Shown here piece by piece: positions 1 through 6,070 of a stretch of DNA of 8,478 bases (its first letter is position 1; each line of letters starts with the position of its first letter). The position numbers and the translations under genes were made by a program. The stretch comes from Nodosilinea sp. BSH.14. Its GTDB lineage: Bacteria; Cyanobacteriota; Cyanobacteriia; Phormidesmidales; Phormidesmidaceae. The stretch lies in assembly GCA_023264315.1 (NCBI GenBank), contig JALQST010000121.1, positions 1 through 8,478 on the forward strand, in the 5' to 3' direction. The notes beneath the pieces were generated by a model, which searched no databases, was not told the origin of the DNA, and saw only the letters and a list, made by a program, of their open reading frames with translations.

Positions 1-188
1 AGCTGATCGAAACCATCGTGTGGGCGCACGAGCGCACTCCCCTGGCGAACCTGGTTCGCTGGAAGGACAAGCCCGTTGCTCTCTCCATCGTTCAAGCTCG
101 TCTGGTGGGTCTGGCTCACTTCACCGTGGGTTACATCCTCACCTACGCCGCCTTCCTAATCGCCTCCACCTCCAGCCGCTTCGGCTAA
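1..188 (+). CDS. psaB: Photosystem I P700 apoprotein A2 (PsaB), C-terminal end, 5' truncated by the window
   Basis: The frame beginning at base 3 gives 61 residues ending in IASTSSRFG and a TAA at 186-188. The stretch containing WAHERTPLAN, RWKDKPVALSIVQARLVGLAH and YAAFLIASTS is the highly conserved last transmembrane helix and C-terminus of PsaB. With PsaA, this subunit forms the thylakoid-membrane reaction-centre heterodimer that binds P700, the early electron acceptors and antenna chlorophylls. The rest of the gene, and normally psaA before it, lies left of the window. The identification rests on near-invariant residues and is secure. The gene is followed after 29 bases by a strong terminator, so it is the last cistron of its transcript. 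Confidence 0.97.
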   Translation, partial: LIETIVWAHERTPLANLVRWKDKPVALSIVQARLVGLAHFTVGYILTYAAFLIASTSSRFG

Positions 189-217
189 GGCTCGGCTAAT
201 TAGGTAAACGGTTTGGT

Positions 218-259
218 AAAGCCTGCTCTCACTGGTTGGGAGCGGGCTTTATCGTTTTT
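218..259 (+). terminator. Rho-independent terminator of psaB
   Basis: AAAGCCTGCTC (218-228) pairs with GAGCGGGCTTT (240-250) to give an 11-bp stem with one G-T wobble and an 11-nt loop. It is followed shortly by TTTTT at 255-259. It sits 30 bases after the psaB stop codon and probably isolates the very strong psaB transcript from the small genes downstream. Confidence 0.9.
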
Positions 260-287
260 AGCGATAGAAATGCCCATCATTTTTTCT

Positions 288-311
288 TGCTATGCTGAAG
301 CTAGTCATAAT
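288..311 (+). promoter_or_regulatory. Possible promoter for the small membrane-protein unit
   Basis: Between the psaB terminator and the ATG at 324 there are two weak -10 candidates. TGCTATGCT at 288-296 looks like an extended -10. CATAAT at 306-311 matches five of six bases of the consensus but has no good -35. A promoter is expected here because the terminator would stop psaB transcription. Which hexamer is used cannot be decided from sequence alone. Confidence 0.25.
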
Positions 312-323
312 CGGGTTTCTCCT

Positions 324-548
324 ATGACAGACTCAAACGAATTGGTGGGTGAGAAAACCTCGGCCATACAACCCGACCAGAACCGCATCTTTGCAAAAGG
401 TAATCGGGTTATTGCCTTTGCCTCTGGTGGCTCTTTCCTAGGTGCCATGGCGGGGCAGATCCCAGGGGCTGTGCTGCTCGGTGTGCTTGGGGCGATGTTT
501 GCCTTGGTTTACAACCCTGAAACGGCGAATGCTGGCGGAAAGGAATAA
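324..548 (+). CDS. Small glycine-rich membrane protein, unknown function (74 aa)
   Basis: I do not recognise a family. The ATG at 324 gives 74 residues: a polar N-terminus (1-27) rich in Asn, Asp and Gln, then a hydrophobic Gly/Ala-rich segment (about 28-63). A Gln-Ile-Pro-Gly turn at 45-48 breaks that segment, so it may form one long helix or a helical hairpin. A short polar tail ends in GGKE. Longer in-frame starts exist (ATG 270, TTG 213), but TTG 213 lies ahead of the psaB terminator and ATG 270 would add a poorly structured N-terminus, so 324 is preferred. No strong Shine-Dalgarno precedes it. The stop codon TAA directly abuts the ATG of the next gene, which suggests translational coupling. 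The DNA is visibly more AT-rich than the window's housekeeping genes. Confidence 0.65.
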   Translation: MTDSNELVGEKTSAIQPDQNRIFAKGNRVIAFASGGSFLGAMAGQIPGAVLLGVLGAMFALVYNPETANAGGKE

Positions 549-842
549 ATGAGTCAGTCCATTTTGACTCTCTGGGGGTTGCTGTCGGGTTGCTTGATTG
601 TCGCTGTGATGGTGGTTAAAGTATCGCGTGGACGACGGCTAAAGATTACCCTAGAAGACTTCATCGCCCTAGCTTTGTCATCCCTTGGGTGCATTTCCAG
701 CATTCACCTAATTTACAAAGCCTTTTCCCTGGAAGAGCTTCGCGAAATCTTAGACGGTGACATCGTAACTTTGATTATTGGCGGACTTGCTGTTCTCTGG
801 GTATCTGGCAAAGAAGTGATCCGAATCATGTTGGATGATTGA
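549..842 (+). CDS. Small membrane protein with three predicted transmembrane segments, unknown function (97 aa)
   Basis: The ATG follows the upstream TAA without a gap and is preceded by AAGGA (540-544), a good ribosome-binding site lying inside the upstream gene's last codons. Hydrophobic segments are seen at about residues 5-23, 38-56 and 72-86. A basic stretch after the first (KVSRGRRLK, 24-32) suggests a cytoplasmic loop. A charged linker (SLEELREILDGD, 60-71) lies between segments two and three. Size and topology resemble holin-like or accessory membrane proteins, but there is no family signature, and I do not assign a function. Its TGA (840-842) overlaps an ATG at 842-844 that opens the next, disrupted coding segment. 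Base composition is low in GC compared with ktrB, ftsI and ilvB. Confidence 0.75.
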   Translation: MSQSILTLWGLLSGCLIVAVMVVKVSRGRRLKITLEDFIALALSSLGCISSIHLIYKAFSLEELREILDGDIVTLIIGGLAVLWVSGKEVIRIMLDD

Positions 843-1238
843 TGGCAAACGCACTTGACGACACTCAATTCCTAAACGGATCAAGCCCTATGTGCGAAAG
901 ACCTTGCACCAGTTTGACAACTTGTGGGATGCCCTCGACAACGCCTTCCGCGCATTGTCCTAATTCAAATCAAGCTAGCCAAGCTGCCGACCCAGGCCAC
1001 CTCCGCCACCATCGAGCAGTTGATCCCCTGCATCGAAAATTTCATGAGTCCCCAGTCGGACGACTACCACTGGCAGCCCACCATCCAAGGCCGCCTCGCC
1101 TACATGTACTGGGATCAAAAGGCCAAACCCACACCCCTGCTGGTGGTGGAGCAAGCCAACGACGGGGTGAACGTGACCCTACGCAGCAAAAACACTATCC
1201 CCGCTACCCAGGGCAAAAAACGCACCCCGTCAGGCTAA
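842..1238 (+). pseudogene. Frame-disrupted gene of unknown function, third member of the unit
   Basis: Coding-like sequence runs through three frames in succession. From ATG 842 the frame reads MANALDDTQF. From about 871 to 963 another frame reads KRIKPYVRKTLHQFDNLWD and then DALDNAFRALS before a TAA at 961-963. From about 951 a third frame reads IQIKLAKLPTQATS and continues through WQPTIQGRLAYMYWDQ and LLVVEQANDG to a TAA at 1236-1238. Codons in the second and third segments have strong G/C third positions typical of this genome, while the alternative frames there look like shadow sequence. Both junctions are shifts in the same sense, equal to one base lost. There is no classic slippery heptamer at either, so I favour decay or sequencing error over programmed frameshifting. 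Alternatively the third segment is a separate gene starting at ATG 924 (104 aa) or ATG 1044. I do not recognise the family. Confidence 0.5.
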
Positions 1239-1316
1239 ATCTGGTGAGATCGGGGCGCGGGGAAGGGGAAACCGTCATCGCTAGGGACAGAACTCAAACA
1301 GAACTACAGCAGGACA

Positions 1317-1336
1317 GGGGCCAGACGGGGCCAGGT
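1317..1336 (+). repeat. Two tandem 10-base units (GGGGCCAGAC / GGGGCCAGGT)
   Basis: GGGGCCAG occurs at 1317-1324 and again at 1327-1334, in the 153-base convergent spacer between the disrupted gene and the 3' end of ktrB. No function is apparent, and no U-tract terminator was seen in this spacer for either gene. Confidence 0.4.
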
Positions 1337-1391
1337 AGGCAGAAAATCGGGCATGGCACGGCGGCTAGATGGGCCAGCCCGTCCGTCGGTG

Positions 1392-2726
1392 CTACCCAAT
1401 CAGCAAATCCTCTTCAGGGTACTGAAGGGCGGTGGGTTTAGGATCGCCGAGGAGGGCCGCCATGAACAGCAAAATGCCCACCCGCCCGAGGTACATCGTG
1501 ATGATAATGACGTATTTACCAAGGTCGGATAAATCGGCAGTAATGCCCGTACTGAGACCCACCGTGGCAAAGGCCGACACCGACTCGAACAGCACGTCAA
1601 TGAAGCTCAGGGTGGGGTTACTAATGGAAATGAGGGTGGTGGCTAGTAGCACCACCAACCCTGACCCCATCACCACCGAGATCGCCTTCATCACCCGGCT
1701 CTGGGGAATTTGCCGCCGGTAGCTCAGCACCTCCTCCTTGCCCTGGAGCACGGTACGGGTACAGGCCAGCAGAATGCGCAGGGTGGTCGTTTTGATGCCG
1801 CCTCCCGTACTGCCGGGGCTAGCCCCCACAAACATCAGGGCAATCATAATAAACAGGGACGCTTCACCCATGGCCCCAATGTCGATGCTGTTAAAGCCTG
1901 CGGTGCGGGCAATCACCGACTGAAACCAGGCCATCAGCAGTTTTTGGGTGGGCCGGTGGTGGCCTAGGGTGGCCGCGTTGTTGAACTCAATCAGAAAAAA
2001 GGCCACCGTCCCCACCGCCAACAGGGCCACGGTGGTGCTAGTCACAATTTTGTAGTTCAAGGAAAACTTGATGCGGCGCCGATCGCCCCAGATGAGGTGC
2101 CGCGCCCACAGAAAGGTTTCCATGATCACCTGGTAGCCAATTCCCCCAACGATCACCAGTAGCGTGATGACCAGGTTCACCCAGGGGTTGAGGGCATACC
2201 TGACAATGCTGTCGGCGAAGAGGCTGAAGCCAGCATTGTTAAAGGCGCTAATGCTGTGAAACACCGACAGCCATAGCCCTTGCCTCCCGCCAAAGTCTCG
2301 CTGAAAGGTGGGATAGAGGCAAAAAATCCCCGTGAGTTCAAACACTAGGGTCATGGTGATGATGGACACAATCAGCAAACTGCCCCCCGCCAGGTCGCTG
2401 TTGTCCATGGATTGCTGGATGGCTACCCGATGCTTGAGTTTGAGCCTGCGCCCTAGCAGCAACATCAGAAAACTGTTGGCGGTCATGTAGCCTAGGCCGC
2501 CAATCTGAATCAGCGCCAGGATAATGCCCTGACCCAGGGGGGAAAAGTGGGTGCCCGTATCGACCACAATCAGCCCTGTTACGCAGACCGCCGAAGTGGC
2601 GGTAAACAGTGCCACCAGCGGATTTCCCCAACTGCCGCTAGCATTGGCCCAGGGCAACAGGAGCAACACTGCGCCCACCGCAATGAACACTAGAAACCCA
2701 AGGCAAATGGTTCGGGATACGGTCAT
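1392..2726 (-). CDS. ktrB: Ktr/Trk-family potassium uptake membrane subunit KtrB
   Basis: KtrB forms the K+-conducting pore of Ktr systems in the cytoplasmic membrane. It works with a cytosolic nucleotide-binding KtrA ring and in cyanobacteria usually imports K+ with Na+ dependence. At 444 residues the length is normal. The four pore-loop repeats are intact, each with its selectivity-filter glycine: TSAVCVTGL (G51), SAFNNAGFS (G166), ARTAGFNS (G277) and SAFATVGLS (G390). The glycine-rich segment GASPGSTGGGIKTTTLR (301-317) matches the flexible intramembrane gate loop of the third repeat. The chosen ATG is preceded by AAGAAGG very close to the start, and the N-terminus leads straight into helix one. 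No ktrA or ktrE lies alongside. The gene is monocistronic here, convergent with the disrupted gene and divergent from the Pro-rich protein gene. It is equivalent to the gene called ntpJ/ktrB in other cyanobacteria. Confidence 0.93.
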   Translation of the reverse strand: MTVSRTICLGFLVFIAVGAVLLLLPWANASGSWGNPLVALFTATSAVCVTGLIVVDTGTHFSPLGQGIILALIQIGGLGYMTANSFLMLLLGRRLKLKHRVAIQQSMDNSDLAGGSLLIVSIITMTLVFELTGIFCLYPTFQRDFGGRQGLWLSVFHSISAFNNAGFSLFADSIVRYALNPWVNLVITLLVIVGGIGYQVIMETFLWARHLIWGDRRRIKFSLNYKIVTSTTVALLAVGTVAFFLIEFNNAATLGHHRPTQKLLMAWFQSVIARTAGFNSIDIGAMGEASLFIMIALMFVGASPGSTGGGIKTTTLRILLACTRTVLQGKEEVLSYRRQIPQSRVMKAISVVMGSGLVVLLATTLISISNPTLSFIDVLFESVSAFATVGLSTGITADLSDLGKYVIIITMYLGRVGILLFMAALLGDPKPTALQYPEEDLLIG

Positions 2727-2774
2727 GGCCTTCTTTACAACCCATGGTTATCCTTCAATAGTTCCATGACTTGG

Positions 2775-2790
2775 CCACCCCACCCCACCC
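2775..2790 (-). promoter_or_regulatory. G-rich tract in the ktrB leader, possible G-quadruplex
   Basis: On the ktrB sense strand the sequence reads GGGTGGGGTGGGGTGG, about 50-64 bases upstream of the ktrB ATG. Three G-tracts of at least three are separated by single T loops and followed by a GG. It could form a two-tetrad G-quadruplex in DNA or leader RNA. A regulatory role is inference only. Confidence 0.35.
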
Positions 2791-2867
2791 AGTTCAGAAT
2801 CCTTGGCTTCAAAACCATCCATCTTGGGCTAACGGTGGCATAATCAAGGCGGTTTAGAGTAGAACGT

Positions 2868-2904
2868 CCGTTTCGGTCTCTCTAGGTCTTCGGCCCGTTT
2901 CGGT
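2868..2904 (+). repeat. Direct repeat CCGTTTCGGT, two copies 27 bases apart
   Basis: CCGTTTCGGT occurs at 2868-2877 and exactly again at 2895-2904. Each copy contains the dyad CCG-TTT-CGG. The pair lies 63-99 bases upstream of the preferred start at 2967, so it could be an operator pair for that gene or lie in its leader. The regulator is unknown. Confidence 0.4.
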
Positions 2905-2966
2905 TGGCATGTGCCGTGCCGATGGCCTGCTGTTGTTCTGCCCTCCTGATCAAGACTGACCCAGCT

Positions 2967-3413
2967 ATGAAACTTTGGCTCCTCTGTTTTGTGATCCTCT
3001 TTGCCGTTGCGGAGGGACTGCAAGGGATCGGTGGTGGCTTGAACCTCTTTTCTGGGGGGGCTTGGCATCCCCTCACGGTGCTGGCTGGCATTGGGCTAGC
3101 GGTGCTGTCCAACGCCAACGCCCTGGGTCTCAAATCCGCGCCGCCCGCCGCCAATCCTAAGGCCGCTGACCCTAAGGCTGCTCCTAAGGTCGCCACGATG
3201 CCCGCTAATCCACAGCCTGCCCCGGCTCCGACCTCTATCCCGACCCCGGCCCCGGCCCGACCTAAGCCCTCCCCCACCCTGCCGAACCCGGTCGGCCCAA
3301 GGCCCAAGGCCAAAACCCCCATCAAGGCCAACGCCATTTCCTTTGATCTTCGCAACGATATCCGAGAGGGCCTTCGCGACGATGGTCGCCAACCGATGCG
3401 CAAATCCTCCTAG
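2967..3413 (+). CDS. Membrane-anchored protein with Pro/Ala-rich linker, unknown function (148 aa)
   Basis: From ATG 2967 the protein begins MKLWLLCFVILFAVAEGLQ, a hydrophobic segment (3-18) resembling an uncleaved signal or first transmembrane helix. A second hydrophobic stretch lies at about 36-53 with a Gly-rich loop between them. Residues 58 to about 118 form a low-complexity Pro/Ala/Lys linker that includes imperfect repeats of the type DPKAAPK. The last 25 residues are charged (ISFDLRNDIREGLRDDGR). In-frame upstream starts at ATG 2922 and TTG 2904 would add a Cys-rich, non-membrane-like extension and lack a ribosome-binding site, so they are disfavoured. The layout resembles small cyanobacterial conserved hypothetical membrane proteins, in which a disordered linker presents a short terminal peptide. 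It is convergent with ftsI, 34 bases apart, but no functional tie is shown. Confidence 0.72.
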   Translation: MKLWLLCFVILFAVAEGLQGIGGGLNLFSGGAWHPLTVLAGIGLAVLSNANALGLKSAPPAANPKAADPKAAPKVATMPANPQPAPAPTSIPTPAPARPKPSPTLPNPVGPRPKAKTPIKANAISFDLRNDIREGLRDDGRQPMRKSS

Positions 3414-3447
3414 CAGGGCGGGGCCACCCTGGGGGCCAACCGTTGCC

Positions 3448-5253
3448 CTAGGGGGCTGAAACCGCCGTAGCGCCGCTGGGGGGGATGCCCTCCAGCACCA
3501 GTAGGGCTTCGCTGACCTCCTTCACGAGGGGGGCTGCTGTTGTCCCGCCGTAGGCATTGGCTCCCCTGGGTTCATCGAGGAAGGCCATGACCACATAGCG
3601 CGGATCTTCCATGGGTAGCACCCCCACAAAGCTGGTAACATAGCTCTTACCATAGCCTCCACCCGCTTTGACCTTTTCGGCGGTGCCCGTCTTGCCACCG
3701 ATGCGGTAACCCGGAATTTGGGCAGCTTGCCCCGTGCCCGACTCCACCACGGCCTCCAGCATCGGCATTAGGGCTTGGGTGGTGCGCTCGGAAAAGATTG
3801 GCCGCACAGCAGGGCGTTGGGGCTCCCACAGCAGGGTGCCATCGTCTGCCACCAGTCCTTGCACCACGTGGGGAATCACCAATCGTCCACCATTGACCGT
3901 GGCAGCCTGAAGCTGCATCATTTTAATCGGCGTCATGGAAATCCCATGACCAAAGGAAGTGGTGGCGCGTTCGGCCCGACCTCGGAGAAACTGGTTCCGA
4001 TCTTGTAGTCGCCCCACTGCTTCATTGGGTAGGTCAATGCCGGAGGGCTCCTCGATGCCCAGTTTTTCGAGCCACTGGAAATAGTCTTCGGGCGTCAGTT
4101 TCTCCATAACCCGAATCATGCCCACGTTGCTGGAGTACTTCATCACATCGGTGATGGACATACTCCCCCGTCCTCCGACGGTGGCAGAGTCGCTATTTCG
4201 GATGATCGAGGTACCAATCCGTACTTGGCCGCTGTCGTATACCCGGTCGTCGGGCTGAAGCACCCCCGCCTCTAGGGCAATGGCCACGTTGATGGATTTG
4301 AAGGTGGATCCGGGCTCATAGAGGTCGCTAATGGCCCAGTTGCGGAAGGCCGCCATGTCAGCCCGGAAGTATTGGTTGGGATTGTAGGTGGGGGCCACCG
4401 CCATGGTGAGTAGGGCTCCCGTGTTGACATCCATCACCAGGATGGCTCCGCCCTTGGCCGACCGCTCCTCCACCATGGCCTCCAGGGCCTTTTGGGCCAC
4501 CCGCTGAAGGCGGCTATCCAGGGTGAGATGGAAAGTGGCGCGGTTGGCTTGGCCCTGCACCAGCGCCAGGGTGGGGTCTGACTGATCCTCCTCCGGCAGC
4601 CGCAGGTGGTCTTGGTGGGCAATTTCCAGCCCCGCCTGGGCCTCGCCATCGAGGTTGACGAACCCCAACACGGGCGCAAAGAGATCCTCTTGGGGATAGA
4701 AGCGCTGATGTTGGGGCACCAGATCGACCCCATTGAACTGCTTTTGACGAATGCGATCGGCGGTTTCGGCGGTGAGGCCATCCACCATGCGGATACCGGT
4801 GGGCTGGGTGCTCCACCGGTCGAGGAGCTCGGCGGTGGGTTGATTCAGCAGGGGGCTCAGGGCCTCGGCCACGTCATCTGCCGGTTTGTTAAACAGCTTC
4901 GGATGCACGTAGAGGGTGTAGACCATCCGATCCATCGCCAGCAGGGTACCCTGGCGATCCGCGATGGGATAACGCAGGGGCATGGGCTGGCTAGAGCGCA
5001 CCCGCTGCTGGGCCGCCATCTGACCGAGGGTGTCCCCCTGCTTCAGTTGTAGCCACACCAGCCGCCCGGTCAGCAGAGCCATCATCGCCATCATCGCCGC
5101 CCACACCATCACCAGCCGAGCCGTGCTGGGGGCCGTTTTAGCCCGAGGGTGTTGATCCACCCGGGGGGAGGCCTCGGCAGGGGATGGGGGCTGCCGCCGG
5201 GGGGCAGGTCGTTGTCGCTGGGGACGGAGGGAGGAGGAAAACGAGCGAGCCAT
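3448..5253 (-). CDS. ftsI: Septal peptidoglycan D,D-transpeptidase FtsI (PBP3, class B penicillin-binding protein)
   Basis: FtsI cross-links septal peptidoglycan in the periplasm, working with the glycosyltransferase FtsW and the FtsQLB-type complex. From ATG 5253 the protein has 601 residues. It has a basic, Pro-rich cytoplasmic tail (1-46), one transmembrane helix (about 47-66), the class B dimerisation domain with the conserved GTLLAMD region, then the transpeptidase domain. All three active-site motifs are intact: S316-T-F-K319 with the acylated serine in EPGSTFK, S374-S-N376, and K521-T-G-T524 in GGKTGTAEK. A GTG at 5316 would add 21 residues (MIGCPPLCF...) ahead of the basic tail. The internal ATG beginning MARSFSS is preferred because it gives the usual short cytoplasmic segment. 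There are no PASTA domains. The gene follows the FtsL-like gene on the same strand with a 111-base gap, so the two are probably cotranscribed. Confidence 0.95.
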   Translation of the reverse strand: MARSFSSSLRPQRQRPAPRRQPPSPAEASPRVDQHPRAKTAPSTARLVMVWAAMMAMMALLTGRLVWLQLKQGDTLGQMAAQQRVRSSQPMPLRYPIADRQGTLLAMDRMVYTLYVHPKLFNKPADDVAEALSPLLNQPTAELLDRWSTQPTGIRMVDGLTAETADRIRQKQFNGVDLVPQHQRFYPQEDLFAPVLGFVNLDGEAQAGLEIAHQDHLRLPEEDQSDPTLALVQGQANRATFHLTLDSRLQRVAQKALEAMVEERSAKGGAILVMDVNTGALLTMAVAPTYNPNQYFRADMAAFRNWAISDLYEPGSTFKSINVAIALEAGVLQPDDRVYDSGQVRIGTSIIRNSDSATVGGRGSMSITDVMKYSSNVGMIRVMEKLTPEDYFQWLEKLGIEEPSGIDLPNEAVGRLQDRNQFLRGRAERATTSFGHGISMTPIKMMQLQAATVNGGRLVIPHVVQGLVADDGTLLWEPQRPAVRPIFSERTTQALMPMLEAVVESGTGQAAQIPGYRIGGKTGTAEKVKAGGGYGKSYVTSFVGVLPMEDPRYVVMAFLDEPRGANAYGGTTAAPLVKEVSEALLVLEGIPPSGATAVSAP

Positions 5254-5364
5254 GGCTAGGGCGGAACAGCAAAGGGGCAAGGCGCGGCGGAAGCAAAGCG
5301 GCGGGCAACCAATCACGGGGGTATGACTAACCCCCGCCCGCCAAAGCCGGCAGGGAGTTGAAGC

Positions 5365-5862
5365 CTAGTAGCCTAGGGGGCGGCTGGCCTGGATATCAAA
5401 GGTGGTTGCCGATTCTACGACGGGACGAGCGGGGCGCTGGGGGGCAAGTTCCAAGAAAATCACCTGATTAGGCTTGGGCGGCTGAAGCCCCATTTCCGGC
5501 TGCTCCACCTGCTGGGCCATGTGGCGGGTGAGGCTGGCATTGGCGGTGGTAATTTGTTGCTCGCTGCGCTGAAGCTGGCTAAGGCGTTGGGTGGCCTGGT
5601 TCAACTGCTGATCGACATAAACCGAGGTGCCGTAGCCCACCAGGGCGAGGCCCACCAAGCAGGTGGCCAACACCGAGGACGCCAGATACAGTTGACCCAG
5701 GGTGCGGCGCAGGGGAGTGGGGGCGGTGGTCACGGGCAGGGAGCGTACGACCCCTGCCTTGAGGGGACGCAGCACCCCCACCGTTGCCTTGGACGTTGTG
5801 CGACCCCGATTTGACGGAGGGTTCACGGGTCGAGGGCGGTAGGATTTCAGCGCAGCAGACAT
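5365..5862 (-). CDS. FtsL-like bitopic cell-division protein
   Basis: FtsL-type proteins form a periplasmic coiled coil with a DivIC/FtsB partner and help activate FtsWI at the septum. From ATG 5862 the protein has 165 residues. It has a long basic, Pro-rich cytoplasmic tail (1-57), a single transmembrane helix (about 58-80) and a Gln-rich predicted coiled coil (about 81-115). The C-terminal periplasmic segment contains QPPKPNQVIFLELAPQRP. This topology, and its position directly upstream of ftsI, match the classic ftsL-ftsI order of division clusters. FtsL proteins are barely conserved in sequence, so the call rests on architecture and context and I give no firm symbol. An in-frame ATG 45 bases upstream (5907) would add MQYPNHSSFLWCRLS, but it would place the start inside or before a 7-bp inverted repeat, so the downstream start is preferred. 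Confidence 0.75.
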   Translation of the reverse strand: MSAALKSYRPRPVNPPSNRGRTTSKATVGVLRPLKAGVVRSLPVTTAPTPLRRTLGQLYLASSVLATCLVGLALVGYGTSVYVDQQLNQATQRLSQLQRSEQQITTANASLTRHMAQQVEQPEMGLQPPKPNQVIFLELAPQRPARPVVESATTFDIQASRPLGY

Positions 5863-5873
5863 AGACAACCTAC

Positions 5874-5894
5874 ACCACAGAAAAGAACTGTGGT
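5874..5894 (-). promoter_or_regulatory. Perfect 7-bp inverted repeat upstream of the ftsL-like/ftsI pair
   Basis: ACCACAG (5874-5880) and CTGTGGT (5888-5894) are perfect inverted repeats around a 7-nt A-rich spacer. The dyad lies 12-32 bases ahead of the preferred ATG at 5862, just downstream of a -10-like TATCCT on the minus strand. It could be a transcription-factor operator overlapping the transcription start, or a 7-bp hairpin close to the ribosome-binding region. The regulator is not recognised. Confidence 0.45.
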
Positions 5895-5974
5895 TAGGAT
5901 ACTGCATTCTTTGAAAACTGGCCTATTTCTTCCCAAAAACCTTGACTCCTGGGCCAGCGCCCAGCCCCGGGCAA

Positions 5975-6063
5975 CCTCACCCCCAGCCCTCTCCTGCTAG
6001 GAGAAGGGAGCCGGAAAGCTCCTCAAAGTTCTTCTCCCTTCGGGAGAGGGATATTGGGTGAGG
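5975..6063. repeat. Imperfect inverted-repeat element, MITE/REP-like, 89 bp
   Basis: The element begins CCTCACCC (5975-5982) and ends GGGTGAGG (6056-6063), a perfect 8-bp terminal inverted repeat. The similarity continues inwards: CCCTCTCC on the left matches GGAGAGGG on the right. Two internal hairpins are present, a left one with CTCCT/AGGAG (about 5991-6003) and a right one, TCTCCC-TTC-GGGAGA (about 6033-6047). Elements of this pattern, with CCTCACCC ends and paired CTCTCC/GGAGAG hairpins, are dispersed in many cyanobacterial genomes. It fills the gap after the ilvB stop codon (8 bases away) and before the division genes. It may also serve as an ilvB transcript end, although no U-tract follows. 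Target-site duplications are not obvious. Confidence 0.7.
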
Positions 6064-6070
6064 TCTCGGG

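Noticed and set aside
213..323. N-terminal extension of the first small membrane protein (TTG 213 or ATG 270)
   Set aside because: TTG 213 begins before the psaB terminator hairpin and the extension is not conserved-looking. ATG 324 gives a compact protein that starts after the terminator.
1365..1380. GATGGGCCAGCCCGTC hairpin as terminator for ktrB or the disrupted gene
   Set aside because: The stem is compact but has a very small loop, and no T-run follows on either strand.
1239..1441. Open frame running from 839 across 1239 into the ktrB 3' end
   Set aside because: It is Pro/His/Arg-rich shadow sequence antisense to ktrB and offset from the better coding frames. Only its first ten or so codons look meaningful.
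2882..3403. Long minus-strand open frame opposite the Pro-rich membrane protein gene
   Set aside because: Its Gly/Ala/Arg composition is the antisense image of the Pro/Ala linker codons, with no start context or domain.
3414..3431. CAGGG...CCCTG hairpin between the Pro-rich protein gene and ftsI as a bidirectional terminator
   Set aside because: It is a 5-bp stem in very GC-rich sequence without a U-tract on either strand. Such a stem is expected by chance here.
5254..5316. GTG 5316 start for ftsI
   Set aside because: It adds a Cys-rich, hydrophobic stretch ahead of the basic cytoplasmic tail. ATG 5253 gives the standard class B PBP topology.
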